This document shows positions 12,226 through 22,899 of a stretch of DNA of 64,000 bases, in pieces. Position 1 is the stretch's first letter, and the number at the start of each line of letters is the position of its first letter. A program made the translations under genes and the position numbers. This DNA comes from Stromatinia cepivora (Eukaryota > Ascomycota > Leotiomycetes > Helotiales > Sclerotiniaceae). The notes beneath the pieces were generated by a model. That model searched no databases, was not told the DNA's origin, and saw only the letters and a list, made by a program, of their open reading frames with translations. The stretch is taken from the NCBI GenBank assembly GCA_014898415.1, contig RCTD01000018.1, forward strand, positions 1,245,001 to 1,309,000, written 5' to 3'.

Positions 12226-12395
12226 TATTATATATATATACAATATAATCGATTCGAGCCCTAATCGGAATATGGCATTCCCCGAGTAGATTAAGTAAAC
12301 TCTCGATCTGTGTATATATAGTTATGTAGTTCTACCTTTCGATTTATAGCTTTTAATTCTAAGAGATATTTAAGTTATTCGGCCGTTGTGTCACA
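12226..12395 (+). repeat. 3' LTR of gag-only element X
   Basis: This LTR is the same 170-bp length as the 5' LTR, preceded by the polypurine tract aaaaagggatag and followed by the second copy of the target duplication ccatc. Confidence 0.85.
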
Positions 12396-12555
12396 CCATC
12401 AATATTATATCGTATACCTTTTCGTAAAACTATTATAGATCCATCAATATTGTATTGTATACCTTTTTGTAAAACTATCATAGATCCATCGAAACCTTTT
12501 CAACCTTTTCAAATCTTATTAACTCTTACAATAATGAAATTATAATACTTATATT

Positions 12556-12708
12556 GTTACGAACCTCAACTACGAAACTAGGGCTAGCCGAAAGCGGGCC
12601 GAATTGTACACTAATTTGAAGAGTTTTCACTTATATAGAGGGGGAATTCTTCAATAGAATGAAAAAAGTAATGAAAAGTTTTGATTCTAAATCCAAACCT
12701 ATTGTTAT
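12556..12708 (+). repeat. Truncated family K LTR fragment
   Basis: The first 150 bp or so of a K LTR, starting TGTTACGAACCTC. It is cut off where the complete K LTR at 12709 begins, at the inverted junction between K1 and K2. Confidence 0.7.
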
Positions 12709-12898
12709 TGTTACGAACCTCAACTACGAAACTAGGGTTAGCCGAAAACGGGCCGAATTGTACACTAGTTTGAAGAGTTTTCACCTATATAGAGGGGGAT
12801 TCTTCAATACCATTAGAGAAAGTAATGAAAAGTTTTTGATTCTAAACCCAAACCTACTGTTATTCGAAATTAACCGATTCTTTGCTGTGATTCTCACA
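12709..12898 (+). repeat. 5' LTR of K2
   Basis: This 190-bp LTR begins TGTTACGAACCTC and ends TTCTCACA, and matches 15196-15387. Confidence 0.85.
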
Positions 12899-12999
12899 AT
12901 TCTTTTCATTCACCCTTGAGAGCAACTCGTCGGTTAATTTTGGGAATAACCTCATTTTTTTTAATTCATAAAAGCCTTCGAACCTTATCGAAAAACCTT

Positions 13000-13340
13000 C
13001 GAAATTCACCTTCGAAATTTACCTCCAAAATACATACGAATTGGGCCTAGAAATAAGCCTTCGAAAACCCTTCGAAAATTACCTTCGAAACATATACGAA
13101 TTTGGCCTCGAAACGAGCCTTCGAAAACCCTTCGGAATATTATCGAAAACCTTCGAAAACCCTTCGAAATTTACCCTCAAAATATATACGAATTCGACCT
13201 CAAAACGAACCTTCGAAAACCCTTCGAAAATTACCTTCAAAACATATACGAATTTGGCTTCGAAACGAGCCTTCGAAGACCCTTCGGAATATTGTCGAAA
13301 ACCTACCAAAAATACTACGAAAAACCTTCGAATCAAGAAA
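13000..13340 (+). repeat. TTCGAA-rich tandem repeat within K2
   Basis: About four units of 60 to 93 bp are built from ccttcgaaaaccc and tacgaatttgg modules. A decayed counterpart lies at 22370-22640 in the longer K copy, so the array belongs to the family. It is open in several frames as a consequence of the repeat, not as evidence of a gene. Confidence 0.65.
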
Positions 13341-14163
13341 ACAAGAAAAAGGAATTGAAAAGATTTATTCGAAAGATATAAATATAATATACGAATCGAA
13401 CCCTACCCTATTTTACGAAATTCGAAAGCGAATCCTTAAATCATATAAATCATTCAAACAAAAGGACAAAAAAACGAAAGCATATAAAGAACCTTCAGGA
13501 CCCTATCGAAAAACTGAAGAATTTGAATATAAAAGTTATTGGAGAAATTGGAGATATTGAAGTTGAAGGTGTTGAAGTTGAAATAATGATGATGAAACCT
13601 TTGGTACTATCTTTGAGGAATACAATGAGCGGATTTATATATGATAATAATAAAGCCTTTGATGCTACCCTTGAAGAGTACAATGAATGGATTCATATAT
13701 GATAATGATGATAATGAAGTTTTTGATATTATTCTTGAAAAGTATAATAAATGAATTCATATACGATATTAACTGTATTTTTGTTTCAAATAGAACTCTA
13801 ATGGAATACTTGAAGCTTTTTCCCTTTGATAAAATGTCAGGTTTTTTTCAAAAAAAGGGGTGAAATTAGTTTTTGTATAATTCTAAAAAATCATTGATAA
13901 AAACTGATTACAAATAGTTGGATTTATATTGGAAAGTTAATATATTAGTTGAAGACAAAACAGTATTTATACTGGAGTCATTATTTTTTTGATACAAATT
14001 TGAATTGATGTATTGATGGATATAATGTATTTTATGTTTCAAGTTTCAAAAAAAAGGCAAATTGAAAATTCCCCTTTCTTTATTATTTACCGAATCTACA
14101 GGATTGTTGAAATCGACGAGGACGTCGATCCAAAAAGGGAGGCATCAATATCCCCTATTCATT

Positions 14164-14590
14164 CATACCAAATCGAAAGCATACCAAATCGAAAGCATAC
14201 CGAATCCAAATCGAAAGCATACCAAATCGAAAGCATACCGAATCCAAATCGAAAGCATACCAAATCGAAAGCATACCGAATCCAAATCGAAAGCATACCA
14301 AATCGAAAGCATACCAAATCGAAAGCATACCGAATCCAAATCGAAAGCATACCAAATCGAAAGCATACCGAATCCAAATCGAAAGCATACCAAATCGAAA
14401 GCATACCGAATCCAAATCGAAAGCATACCAAATCGAAAGCATACCAAATCGAAAGCATACCAAATCGAAAGCATACCAAATCGAAAGCATACCAAATCGA
14501 AAGCATACCAAATCGAAAGCATACCGAATCAAAATCGAAAGCATACCGAATCCGAATCGAAAGCATACCGAATCGAAAGCATGCTTATCG
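14164..14590 (+). repeat. Minisatellite of 16- and 22-bp units
   Basis: A long array mixes a 16-bp unit (accaaatcgaaagcat) and a 22-bp variant that adds a gaatcc segment, then grades into cgaaatcgtac units up to about 14640. Units are almost identical despite the RIP-decayed surroundings, implying recent homogenisation or expansion. The array is open in several frames on both strands because the unit lacks stops. Confidence 0.85.
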
Positions 14591-14877
14591 AAATCGTATC
14601 GAAATCGTATCGAAATCGTACCGAAATCGTACCGAAATCGAATTGAAAATGGATCGAAAATGAATATATATACAGGGGTTTTTAAGTGATATTGAAGAGT
14701 TTTCAAAGATATGAAAATACTGAACTTTATAAAATGAAGATGTAGGTATTATAATTTCATTATTGAAGGAATTATTATGGATTTAATTATTGTATAAAGT
14801 TCTCTATTGGAGTTTCAGTTCGGCCGACTATTATAGAATTAGGAATGAAGGAATTGAAGAGTTGAAAGGATTTCGAT

Positions 14878-15105
14878 GGATCTACGATGGTTCTACGAAA
14901 GGGCATACAACACAATATCGATGGTTCTACGAAAAGCATACAATACAATATCGATGGTTCTACGAAAAGCATACAATACAATATCGATGGTTCTACGATG
15001 GTTCTACGAAAAAGCATACAACACAATTTCGATGGTTCTACGAAAAGGCATACCACACAATATATAGATCTACGATGGTTTCACGAAAAGGCATACAATA
15101 CAACA
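14878..15105 (+). repeat. 33-bp minisatellite in K2
   Basis: The unit atggttctacgaaaag plus catacaatacaatatcg is repeated about six times with partial units, and would read WFYEKHTIQYR in one frame. The reverse complement of the same array, in RIP-decayed form, lies in K1 on either side of element X. It belongs to the 3' internal region of these K derivatives. Confidence 0.8.
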
Positions 15106-15195
15106 TCGAATAATATTAATTTTGATTGGATATTTCAATTTAAATAATTTCATTTCAAAAGTTTTCGAAAACGAAAGCTTCAGAAGGGAAGGCTC

Positions 15196-15387
15196 TATTA
15201 CGAACCTCAACTACAAAACTAGGATTAACTGAAAGCGGGCCGAATTGTACACTAATTTGAAGAGTTTTCACCTATATAGAAAGGGATTCTTCAATATTAT
15301 TAGAAAGAAAATAATGAAAAGTTTTTGATTCTAAACCCAAACCTACTGTTATTCGAAATTAACCGATTCTTTGCTGTGATTCTCACA
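15196..15387 (+). repeat. 3' LTR of K2
   Basis: This 192-bp LTR starts with a transition-mutated TATTACGAACCTC and ends TTCTCACA. The polypurine tract cagaagggaaggctc lies just before it. Confidence 0.85.
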
Positions 15388-16406
15388 GGTTGATAAAGAA
15401 ATTATTATAAAACACATCAAAAGATGATCGTGCTTGTTTTACAAATAGGGGCATTAATCAATCATATCGTTATACTGATTGAAAATTTATATGATGAAAA
15501 TCAAACGGATAAAGTATTGTAAATTTTCAATTTTCTAATAGAAATCATTCAAAATCTTTAAAATTATTAATATTTTATTTCGAATTTAATTTTAAGATTA
15601 TTCTGAATTTATTAGATGAGGTTACACAAACTTTAAAAGCTTCAGAATCATAAGATTGTTGAGATTTCATCAAAATCGTCAAAATTCGATCAAAATCTTC
15701 AATATCGAAATTTCGGAGGGGAATAGCTCAATATCTATTCGAGTTCTTTAAAGCAGCATCGAAAGACAGGAAAAACAGCAATATGTAGGTAAAAAATGTC
15801 TTACATTACTTACCCTTTCAACCTCCGTACTCGAACACTAATCGGACCAGTGTAACCGGCTTCACCACGATTCTCGGTCTGCAAGGGTGGCTAATAAAGG
15901 GCCGATGTTGAAGCCTTTCGTATAGTTTCGTATTCGCTTTGGTAAAGCTAATGCCGTATTTCGGGTACGAAAAAATGTGGTCTCCATGCGAAAACGTGCT
16001 ACCCCTGACTGACTCACAATTGGGGCAACTCCAAAGCTGTATAGCTGGAAGGTTATGGCCTATACTACTCTCCTCCTCCCGACGGTAACCCTAAAAGCCC
16101 TTGACAAGAACTCTAAGTCAGCGAGTAGTATTTAGGACAACCCTTGAATAGCCCCACCAAAAGTGGCGACGCTACGTTTTATTTAGAGGGGGGGAGAGAG
16201 TAATCCCCGTCAGAGTTTAGCAGTTCGGATGGTTTTCAACTCTGGTAGTGGGACTGAAAAGCTGGGGAATCCATCATAATTTCAAGTGAAGTAGTCTTGT
16301 CCTGGTGACAATACCCCTTACCAGCACTGTATAAGAGAGAGTAGGAGGATGCCTGATTTCTATCAAAGATTTCAATGCCAACATTCATCATCTCACTCAC
16401 TCCACC
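15388..16406. other. Transition from AT-rich DNA to the GH55 promoter
   Basis: 15388-15720 is AT-rich with no recognisable element. From about 15720 the composition returns to normal and stays so into the GH55 gene, so roughly 700 bp of upstream DNA seems to have escaped RIP with the gene. No open frame or RNA gene is convincing. Confidence 0.5.
16330..16335 (+). promoter_or_regulatory. Possible TATA element of the GH55 gene
   Basis: A tataag motif lies 72 bp upstream of the ATG, followed by a CT-rich leader (catctcactcactcc) and a good Kozak context (CACCATGG). Pattern-based only. Confidence 0.3.
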
Positions 16407-19073
16407 ATGGCATTCAAATTGTTCTTCTTGAAGTTCCTTGCCTGCCTTCTCTTCCTGGACTCTGTTAGAGCCGGGTCGAGCGGCGGTCAGAGAGATTCGG
16501 ATACTCCCCCCTACTCTCACTCTCGCTCTTGTAGCTACTGGCTTGAGGATATCAAACACCAAGGCATTGCAGCCTTCAATCCAAACCCCCGTGGATTCCA
16601 CGTCTTTCGCAATGTCAAAGACTTTGGTGCCAAGGGAGACGGCTCTACAGATGATACAGCCGCCATCAATGCCGCCATCAGCAGTGGTAATACTTGTGCC
16701 CCTGGCTCATGTTTGTCGACCACTGTAAGTTGTTACTTGCTGTAGGCTGTTGGCCTCCTTATGGGACCCGGCACCTCTGTTTCTAAGACGTTACACGTTC
16801 CCGCTGACAATTCAAAGAAAGCCCAGGCATTGGTATACTTCCCGGCGGGCACCTACATGGTGAACTCTACTATAATTCAGAACTACGGGGTCTCTCTGCA
16901 TGGGAACCCCAACTGTTTACCAGTCATCAAGGCACTCCCCGCCTTCCAAAATGCACCGGGGGCGATAGGATTGATTGATGGTAACCCGTTGGTTTTCACT
17001 TCCACGAAGAACTTGTGCGCATGAGATAACGTAGTATAGATCATCTGCTACGTTGGCCGTAAACATATTTTTCCGACAGCTCCGGAATTTTGTCATTGAC
17101 ACAACCTTGGTACCTCCAAGTGTCAACGTCACGGGGATTAACTGGCCATCAGCACAAGCAACTAGTCTTCATAACATAGTCGTCAACATGCCCACCGTTG
17201 AGGCAGTCCAGCACATCGGGCTAATGGGAGGAGGTGAGCTTCATTTTGTGCTTGCTCAATATTGGGATCTGCGGTGTCTCTGCTAACTCACAAGTGCAGG
17301 AGGGGAGGTGTTTTACAGTGACCTCGTCTTCAACGGCGGTCATGATGGATTTATGATCCCTGGTGGCCAAGCGAATCTTCGCAATGTCACCTTCAACGGC
17401 TGTGTCACTGGACTCAATCTCTATGTTCCTACCACGGTTACGGCTCAGGGAGTCGCCTTCAATGGTTGCTCCACAGCCATTCAAACGTTCATTCTCACCG
17501 GAGCAGTATCTCTGATTGACAGCTCGCTCAAGAATGTTCAGGTTGGTATTGCTTCCAGCCGTGGGAATTCTCTCTTCCCGTCAACAGCGGCGGGGAGTTT
17601 GATACTCGAGAATGTAGAGTATCAAAATGTGACCATCCTGGTACAGCTACTCGGTAAAGGCGCGGCGCTCGCAGGCGGGACTGGCACCATCGTGGGATGG
17701 GGACAAGGTAACAAGCTGCAGGATAACATCGCCTCCAACTTTTCAGGATCGATAAGTCCAGTGAAGCGGCCAAGTGGGCTCCTCCAGCCTGGATCTCAGA
17801 AATGGTTCTCCCGGGCCAAACCCGGATATGAAAGCCTTGCCGTCGAATCATTCATCAGCGCTCGATCTGCCGGTGCAAGGGGAGATGGACGAACGGACGA
17901 TACAGCGGCTCTTCAAGCAGCCATTTTTGTTGCCGTTGCACAGTCGAAGGTGCTCTTTCTCGACCACGGAAGCTACAAGGTCACGAGAACACTGTACATC
18001 CCTGGTAACACGAAGATCGTCGGCGAGGCCTTCCCAAACATCTTTGCTGCCGGGGAATACTTCAAGTCTCTTGATGACCCCCAACCTCTGCTTCAAGTTG
18101 GCCAACCCGGCGAACGCGGAGCAACTGAACTCGTCGACTTTGTCCTGGGTACCCAAGGCGGCACTGCTGGTGCCATTCTCATCCAGCACAATCTTGCCTC
18201 TTCCAATTCAGGAATCGGTGGTTACTGGGACGTGCATACTCGCGTCGGTGGCTGGGAAGGCTCAGAGCTGCAGGTTACACAGTGCCCGACGACGCCAGGA
18301 GTGAAGAAGCCGCCCGTTAATGCCGACTGTGTGGCCGCATTCATGTCGATGCACATTACCAAGAGCGCTACTGGAGCCTACCTGGAAAACTGCTGGCACT
18401 GGGCTGCAGACCACGACATCGACGATCGCAATGTCACCCAGATTCAGGTCTTTACTGGAAGAGGCATACTGGTCGAGAGTGTGGCTGGGAACAACTGGCT
18501 CATCAACACACCCTCGGAGCACCACTCCAAGTACCTGTACAACTTCGCCAACACCAAGAATATCTTCATGTCTATGGCACAGTCAGAAGTGCCCTACTAC
18601 CAGCCAAATCCAGTCGCCTCTTATCCTTACCCCTATGAGAACCAATTGAGTGACCCTTCCTTTTCTGGGCCTCTTACCGGCACCAATGGTGCTCCTCGGC
18701 AAGTCGCTTGGGCGCAAATCATGACCAACTCACACGATATTGTAGTGTATGGGTCTTCTTATTTTATATATTTCAAAAATTGGAGCACTGGTATGTAGCA
18801 CTTTTCATCCTGTCCCTTCCTCAGTCGCCGAGAACGCTTAAGTCCCTATAACCAACCCCTTACTTACTACTTCCTTCAGATTGTACAACTTCTTTAACAT
18901 GCGCCGAGGTTTTATTTAACATCGACACCAAGAGTACTGGCATTACGGTCTATGGCTTTACGACTGACGCAACCCAATACCTGGTCAATCGTGGAGGTGT
19001 GAATCTGGCACCCTCTGCCGAAAATTCACTGTTTACTTCCGTTACTCAAATTGCTTTCTTTAAACAAGGATAA
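16407..19073 (+). CDS. Secreted GH55 exo-beta-1,3-glucanase-type protein
   Basis: The five-exon model is 16407-16724, 16827-16987, 17040-17233, 17300-18790 and 18880-19073, giving 785 residues. Introns 1, 3 and 4 are canonical (GTAAGT, GTGAGC and GTATGT donors). Intron 2 (about 16988-17039) is inferred: the obvious GTAACC donor at 16981 does not keep frame, whereas GTTGGT...TATAG does. The protein has a signal peptide (residues 1-22) and two right-handed beta-helix modules, each opening with the family signature: NVKDFGAKGDGSTDDTAAI near 69 and SARSAGARGDGRTDDTAAL near 411. The strongly conserved YLENCWHWAADHD and QSEVPYYQP (Glu654) follow. GH55 enzymes release glucose from the non-reducing end of beta-1,3-glucan in the cell wall or medium. 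The gene has normal composition, strikingly unlike the AT-rich repeats on both sides. Confidence 0.88.
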
Positions 19074-19098
19074 ATTTTATTGTTTACATGTCAAGATA

Positions 19099-19605
19099 AA
19101 AGTTCTGGTCATACTCACCGCACACTAAGCGAAATCACACCAAAATTAACGATTTTTCAAGTTTTCAGACCCTTGTTATATAGATGAAAAATTAATATAA
19201 TTCATTAAAATTTGTATTTATATATAAATAACCAATTGAAATTTATAAAAAATTAAATAGAATATTTGTATTTATTTTTGTTCTGAAATTGTATATATTC
19301 GAAATTAAAAAAGCAAAAAAGTTCAAAAAAATCGTTTATTTTATATGAGAAAAACATTACATATTCGAAATTTTGAAAATTTTGAACTTTAAATTAGTGT
19401 GACTTTTGAACAAAAATTACGAAAAATAAAAAATATTATTTTTTATAATTTGATTATATTTAATTATCATATTTCGAAATTTCATTTATTTTTATTTAAT
19501 ATTAAAAAAGTTATTCGATATTTAATTTTATATAAGAAAATATAGTTTTTGCGGAGATTCTATCACGAATTCGAATAATGTGCGGTGAGTAAAGACCAGA
19601 ACTCT
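19099..19605. mobile_element. TA-flanked MITE directly after the GH55 gene
   Basis: Inverted termini of about 27 bp (left agttctggtcatactcaccg; right, read in reverse, agttctggtctttactcacc) enclose AT-rich DNA without a transposase. The dinucleotide TA lies at both edges (19097-19098 and 19606-19607), as expected for Tc1/mariner/pogo-type insertion. The left end is 25 bp from the GH55 stop codon, so the element probably sits in the 3' untranslated region or terminator. Confidence 0.75.
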
Positions 19606-19610
19606 TACTT

Positions 19611-19646
19611 GAAAATGAAAATGAAAATGAAAATGAAAATGAAAAT
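19611..19646 (+). repeat. (GAAAAT)6 microsatellite
   Basis: Six perfect hexanucleotide units immediately outside the MITE right end. Confidence 0.9.
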
Positions 19647-19649
19647 CTT

Positions 19650-19945
19650 CATAGTATTAGAATTGTTATAGAAGCTTAAGAGGCGTCTAAGCTAAGGCAG
19701 TTGCTATAAATAGCTACGCCAAGATCTTCATACCCATTTCGACACCCACAAGTTTCTTTTCGTGTCAAAGAAAAGGACAGGGGAAGGCGATATACCCATC
19801 GTCACTCATTTGCTGATTGCGTCGCGGGAACTGGGAACTCTTCATCACAATGTCCGTCTCAAAGCAGTCCGTGATGTCGACGTATCGTTCCTCTTCGCCC
19901 GGCTTGCCCGGAGTATAGACTGCGCATAAATTACCCGCAACCCAC
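19650..19945. other. Short normal-composition remnant
   Basis: About 300 bp of balanced composition lie between the MITE and a long AT-rich stretch. A short frame from 19850 (22 codons, MSVSKQSVMSTYRS...) is too small to identify. It could be the first exon of a gene whose remainder was lost, or plain flank. Confidence 0.3.
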
Positions 19946-22092
19946 GGGTACCTATAGATAATCCGCTCTATAGATTACTCATTGAATAATTTATTTATTT
20001 TATAAATTATTCATTAAGATTTTAAAATAATCTAATTCATAAATAGATATCTGTGGGTTATTTGTAGATTATTCATTTATCTATAAGTAAATAGATTATT
20101 TGTGAATAAATAGATAATCCACAAATTATTTGCAAATTATTTATGGATAATTTATTTATCTATAGATTATTCATATTTTATATATATTTATTATATAGAA
20201 TTAATATAAAGATTAATATAAAAATCATTTATATAATAAATCATTATTTTTAATAATTATTTTCATTGAATTTTATTTTTGATTATCTTTTTATAAATTA
20301 TTTTATTGTTTATATAATTCCTTCAAACTTTATTATCTTTATTTAATCTATTTAATATTTCGAAATTGAATTGAAAGTTTTTAATCCTTTTTTTTCTTTT
20401 GAAATAGATTATTTTTCATTGAAAAATATTGAAATATAATTATATTAAATAGAGATTCAAAGTATTATAAAGTAAATAATAATTTAAAGTAATAATATAA
20501 TAATAATTAAAATTATTAATATTTTCTAATATGTTTTTTGTTTTGTTTTATTCTTTTTAGAATCTTTAATAAATTAGAATCTATATTTGATAGATATTTA
20601 AAATCTAATTTTAACTTTATTATTTTATTTCGATTTATTTATTTTATTTCAATCTTTTTATTTGAAAGTTCATTTATTGTTAATATATTAATAAACTTTT
20701 TAATTAAAAGATATTTCTTATTTATTTTATATTTTAAATTATATAAAAATAATATTAAATTATGAATTATATTATAATTCAAATATTTTCAACGAAAATT
20801 ATAAATATTTTTACTAAAATTAAATATTCTTTTAATAAAGATTTCGGTTAAAAGTATATATAAAATATCTTATATTATTTATATAAAATCGAGAAATAGA
20901 TATTGATTTTTCTTTTAATAAATCAATAAATCTTTAAATAAATAATCTAAAAATATATTAATAATCGAAATTGGATTAATATAATAATTAATATAAAAGG
21001 TTTTTATATATTCCTAAATAACAATTGATTTCTAAATTAAATTATCAAATAATATCTTTTTATAATAGATTGAAAAATTTAAAAAATATATCAAATAAAA
21101 TATTATAAAACCAAATTATTATAATAAAGATAAAAATTTTATAATTTTTTTCAAAAAACAAAACAAAATATTAATGAAATTCGATTTTTCAATTTGTTCA
21201 ATCAAAATTAATATATAAATACTTTTTTTGAAAATATAATAACTTTAATTTAAGATTTAATATTATAACAAAAATTAAAATACTATATTTAGATTCGAAG
21301 ATTTTTTGATAATATTTTGTAATAAATGAATCTAATCAAAATCTAAATCTCGAAAACATTGATTATATTTTTTAAATCTTTTAAAAAGCTTTTTGTATAT
21401 ATAAAAAATATATAAAATAATAGAATTCTTAATTTCATTGATATTATTAATAAAAAAATAAAATAATAATATAATATTTGTAAGATATTTATATTAATTT
21501 TATTTATTATTATTTAATCTAAATTTTATTATATTAAAATCAAAAAAGATATATTGATTATATATATATTATAAATATAATAATCAAATTAATATCAAAT
21601 AGATAAAGTTTTATTTGATTGAAATATTTTGAATGAAATATAAAGATTTCTTTTCAGATATTTGAAAAGTATTGAATTTTTCTTGATATATTGAATTTGT
21701 ATTAATTTTGATTATTCTATAATATATTTTTGATAATTAATATAAAGATTAATATAGAATTTACAAATTTATTTTAGTTAATATATATTAAATACCTTTT
21801 TCTATATTTTCAGATATAATAGTATATTTTTGTTGTTTTTTTAATTATATTGAAATTTATTATTAATAAAATTGATACAAAAAATAAAGAAAAATTCATT
21901 TAAAACCAATTAAATAAAATAAAAAAGATAAAGTATTTGTATAATCTTTTGATCAAAAAATGAATTCAGAAAATCATAATTGTAAAGTATTTTGTTTATT
22001 TTTGTAATCAAAGTTATATTATTCAATATATTATCAATAATTATAAAATATATTCGATTTAGAATATTATATTTTCAAAAAACTTTTATTAA
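19940..22092. other. AT-rich decayed repeat of unknown family
   Basis: This stretch begins with the near-palindrome acccgcaacccacgggta. Decayed partial copies of the same motif (ctgtgggttatttgtag, gataatccacaaattattt) recur over the next 150 bp, a pattern seen in subterminal regions of some hAT elements. After about 20170 it is almost pure A+T without recognisable frames. The right end would have been displaced or destroyed where the K element begins at 22093. The family assignment is a guess. Confidence 0.3.
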
Positions 22093-22283
22093 TGTTACGA
22101 ACCTCAACTACGAAACGAGGGTTAGCCGAAAGCGGGCCGAATTGTATACTAGTTTAAAGAGTTTTCATTTATATAGAGAAAGAATTCTTCAATATAATTG
22201 AAGAAAATAATGAAAAGTCTTGATTCTAAACCCAAACCTATTGTTATTCGAATATTAATCGATTCTTTATTATAATCCTTACA
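22093..22283 (+). repeat. 5' LTR of the long K copy
   Basis: This 191-bp LTR starts TGTTACGAACCTC and ends with a transition-mutated CCTTACA. It matches the K2 LTRs. Confidence 0.85.
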
Positions 22284-22899
22284 ATTCTTTTTATTCATCT
22301 TTAAAAGCAATTCATCGATTAATTTTGGAAATAATCTTATTTTTTTTTATTCATAAAAACCTTCAAGCCTTATCGAAAAACCCTTAAAAGGAAATCATCG
22401 AATTAAACTTAGAAAACGAATTTTTGAGACCCTTCAAAATATTATCGAAAACCTTCGAAATTAATCTTCGAAATTTACCTTCAAAACATATACGAATTGG
22501 ACCTTGAAATGAGCCTTCGAAAATCCTTCGGAATATTATCGAAAACCTTCGAAATTTATCTTCAAAATATATACGAATTTGACTTCGAAATAAACCTTCG
22601 AAAACTCTTCAGAATATTATCGAAAACCTATCAAAAATACTACGAAAAACCTTCGAATCAAGAAAATCAAGAAAACAAGAAAAGGAATTGAAAAGATTTA
22701 TTTGAAAAATATAAATATAATATACAAACCGAACCCTACCCTATTTTATAAAATTCGAAAACGAATTCTTAAATTATATAAATCATTCAAATAAAAGAAC
22801 GAAGGAACAAAAAGCATATAAAGAATCTTCGGAATCTTATTGGAAAACTAAAGAATTTTGAATATAAAAGTTGTTGGAAAGGTTGAAAATATTAAAGTT

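Larger units (their letters stand above)
10586..12395 (+). mobile_element. Gag-only LTR retrotransposon (TR-GAG type), copy X
   Basis: This complete 1,810-bp element has LTRs of 170 bp each (10586-10755 and 12226-12395), starting TGTTACATATACG and ending GTGTCACA. A polypurine tract (aaaaagggatag) abuts the 3' LTR. The target duplication ccatc occurs at 10581-10585 and 12396-12400. The 1,470-bp interior holds one decayed gag frame and no protease, reverse transcriptase or integrase. That makes it a non-autonomous retroelement that keeps gag, as described in plants under the name TR-GAG. It lies inside the K1 copia derivative. Confidence 0.85.
10212..12555 (-). mobile_element. Truncated minus-strand copia family K derivative (K1)
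   Basis: A family K LTR in minus orientation (10212-10402) is followed by the reverse complement of the 3' internal region seen at about 14742-15195 in the neighbouring copy, including a decayed form of its 33-bp minisatellite. The body is split by gag-only element X (10586-12395). Removing X and one copy of its target duplication restores continuity. The derivative stops at 12555, opposite position 14742 of the plus-strand copy, where another K LTR fragment starts. K1 and K2 therefore form an inverted, head-to-head pair. There is no coding capacity. Confidence 0.7.
12709..15387 (+). mobile_element. Copia family K deletion derivative with minisatellites (K2)
   Basis: Two K LTRs (12709-12898 and 15196-15387) start with or derive from TGTTACGAACCTC and end TTCTCACA. 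They flank 2.3 kb that contains no pol gene. The 5' third is homologous to the start of the longer K copy at 22284-22900. The rest is occupied by two minisatellites. A polypurine tract (cagaagggaaggctc) precedes the 3' LTR. No matching target duplication is seen. This is a non-autonomous derivative whose interior has been replaced by tandem repeats. Confidence 0.75.

Noticed and set aside
12976..13560. Possible host gene with a repeat protein (KPSKTLRN-like units)
   Set aside because: The stretch follows a K LTR directly and has a decayed homologue at the same place in the K copy at 22093. The frames arise from TTCGAA-rich tandem repeats.
14164..14590. CRISPR-like regular repeats
   Set aside because: There are no unique spacers, the units abut, and the context is a fungal retroelement.
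14013..14706. Overlapping long open frames on both strands (up to 216 codons)
   Set aside because: They are all produced by the stop-free minisatellite unit. Several frames are open at once with the same periodic peptide, so they are not genes.
16960..17060. GH55 gene as a frameshifted pseudogene
   Set aside because: A 52-nt intron with GT...AG ends restores frame and all other exons are intact, so an intact gene is the simpler reading.
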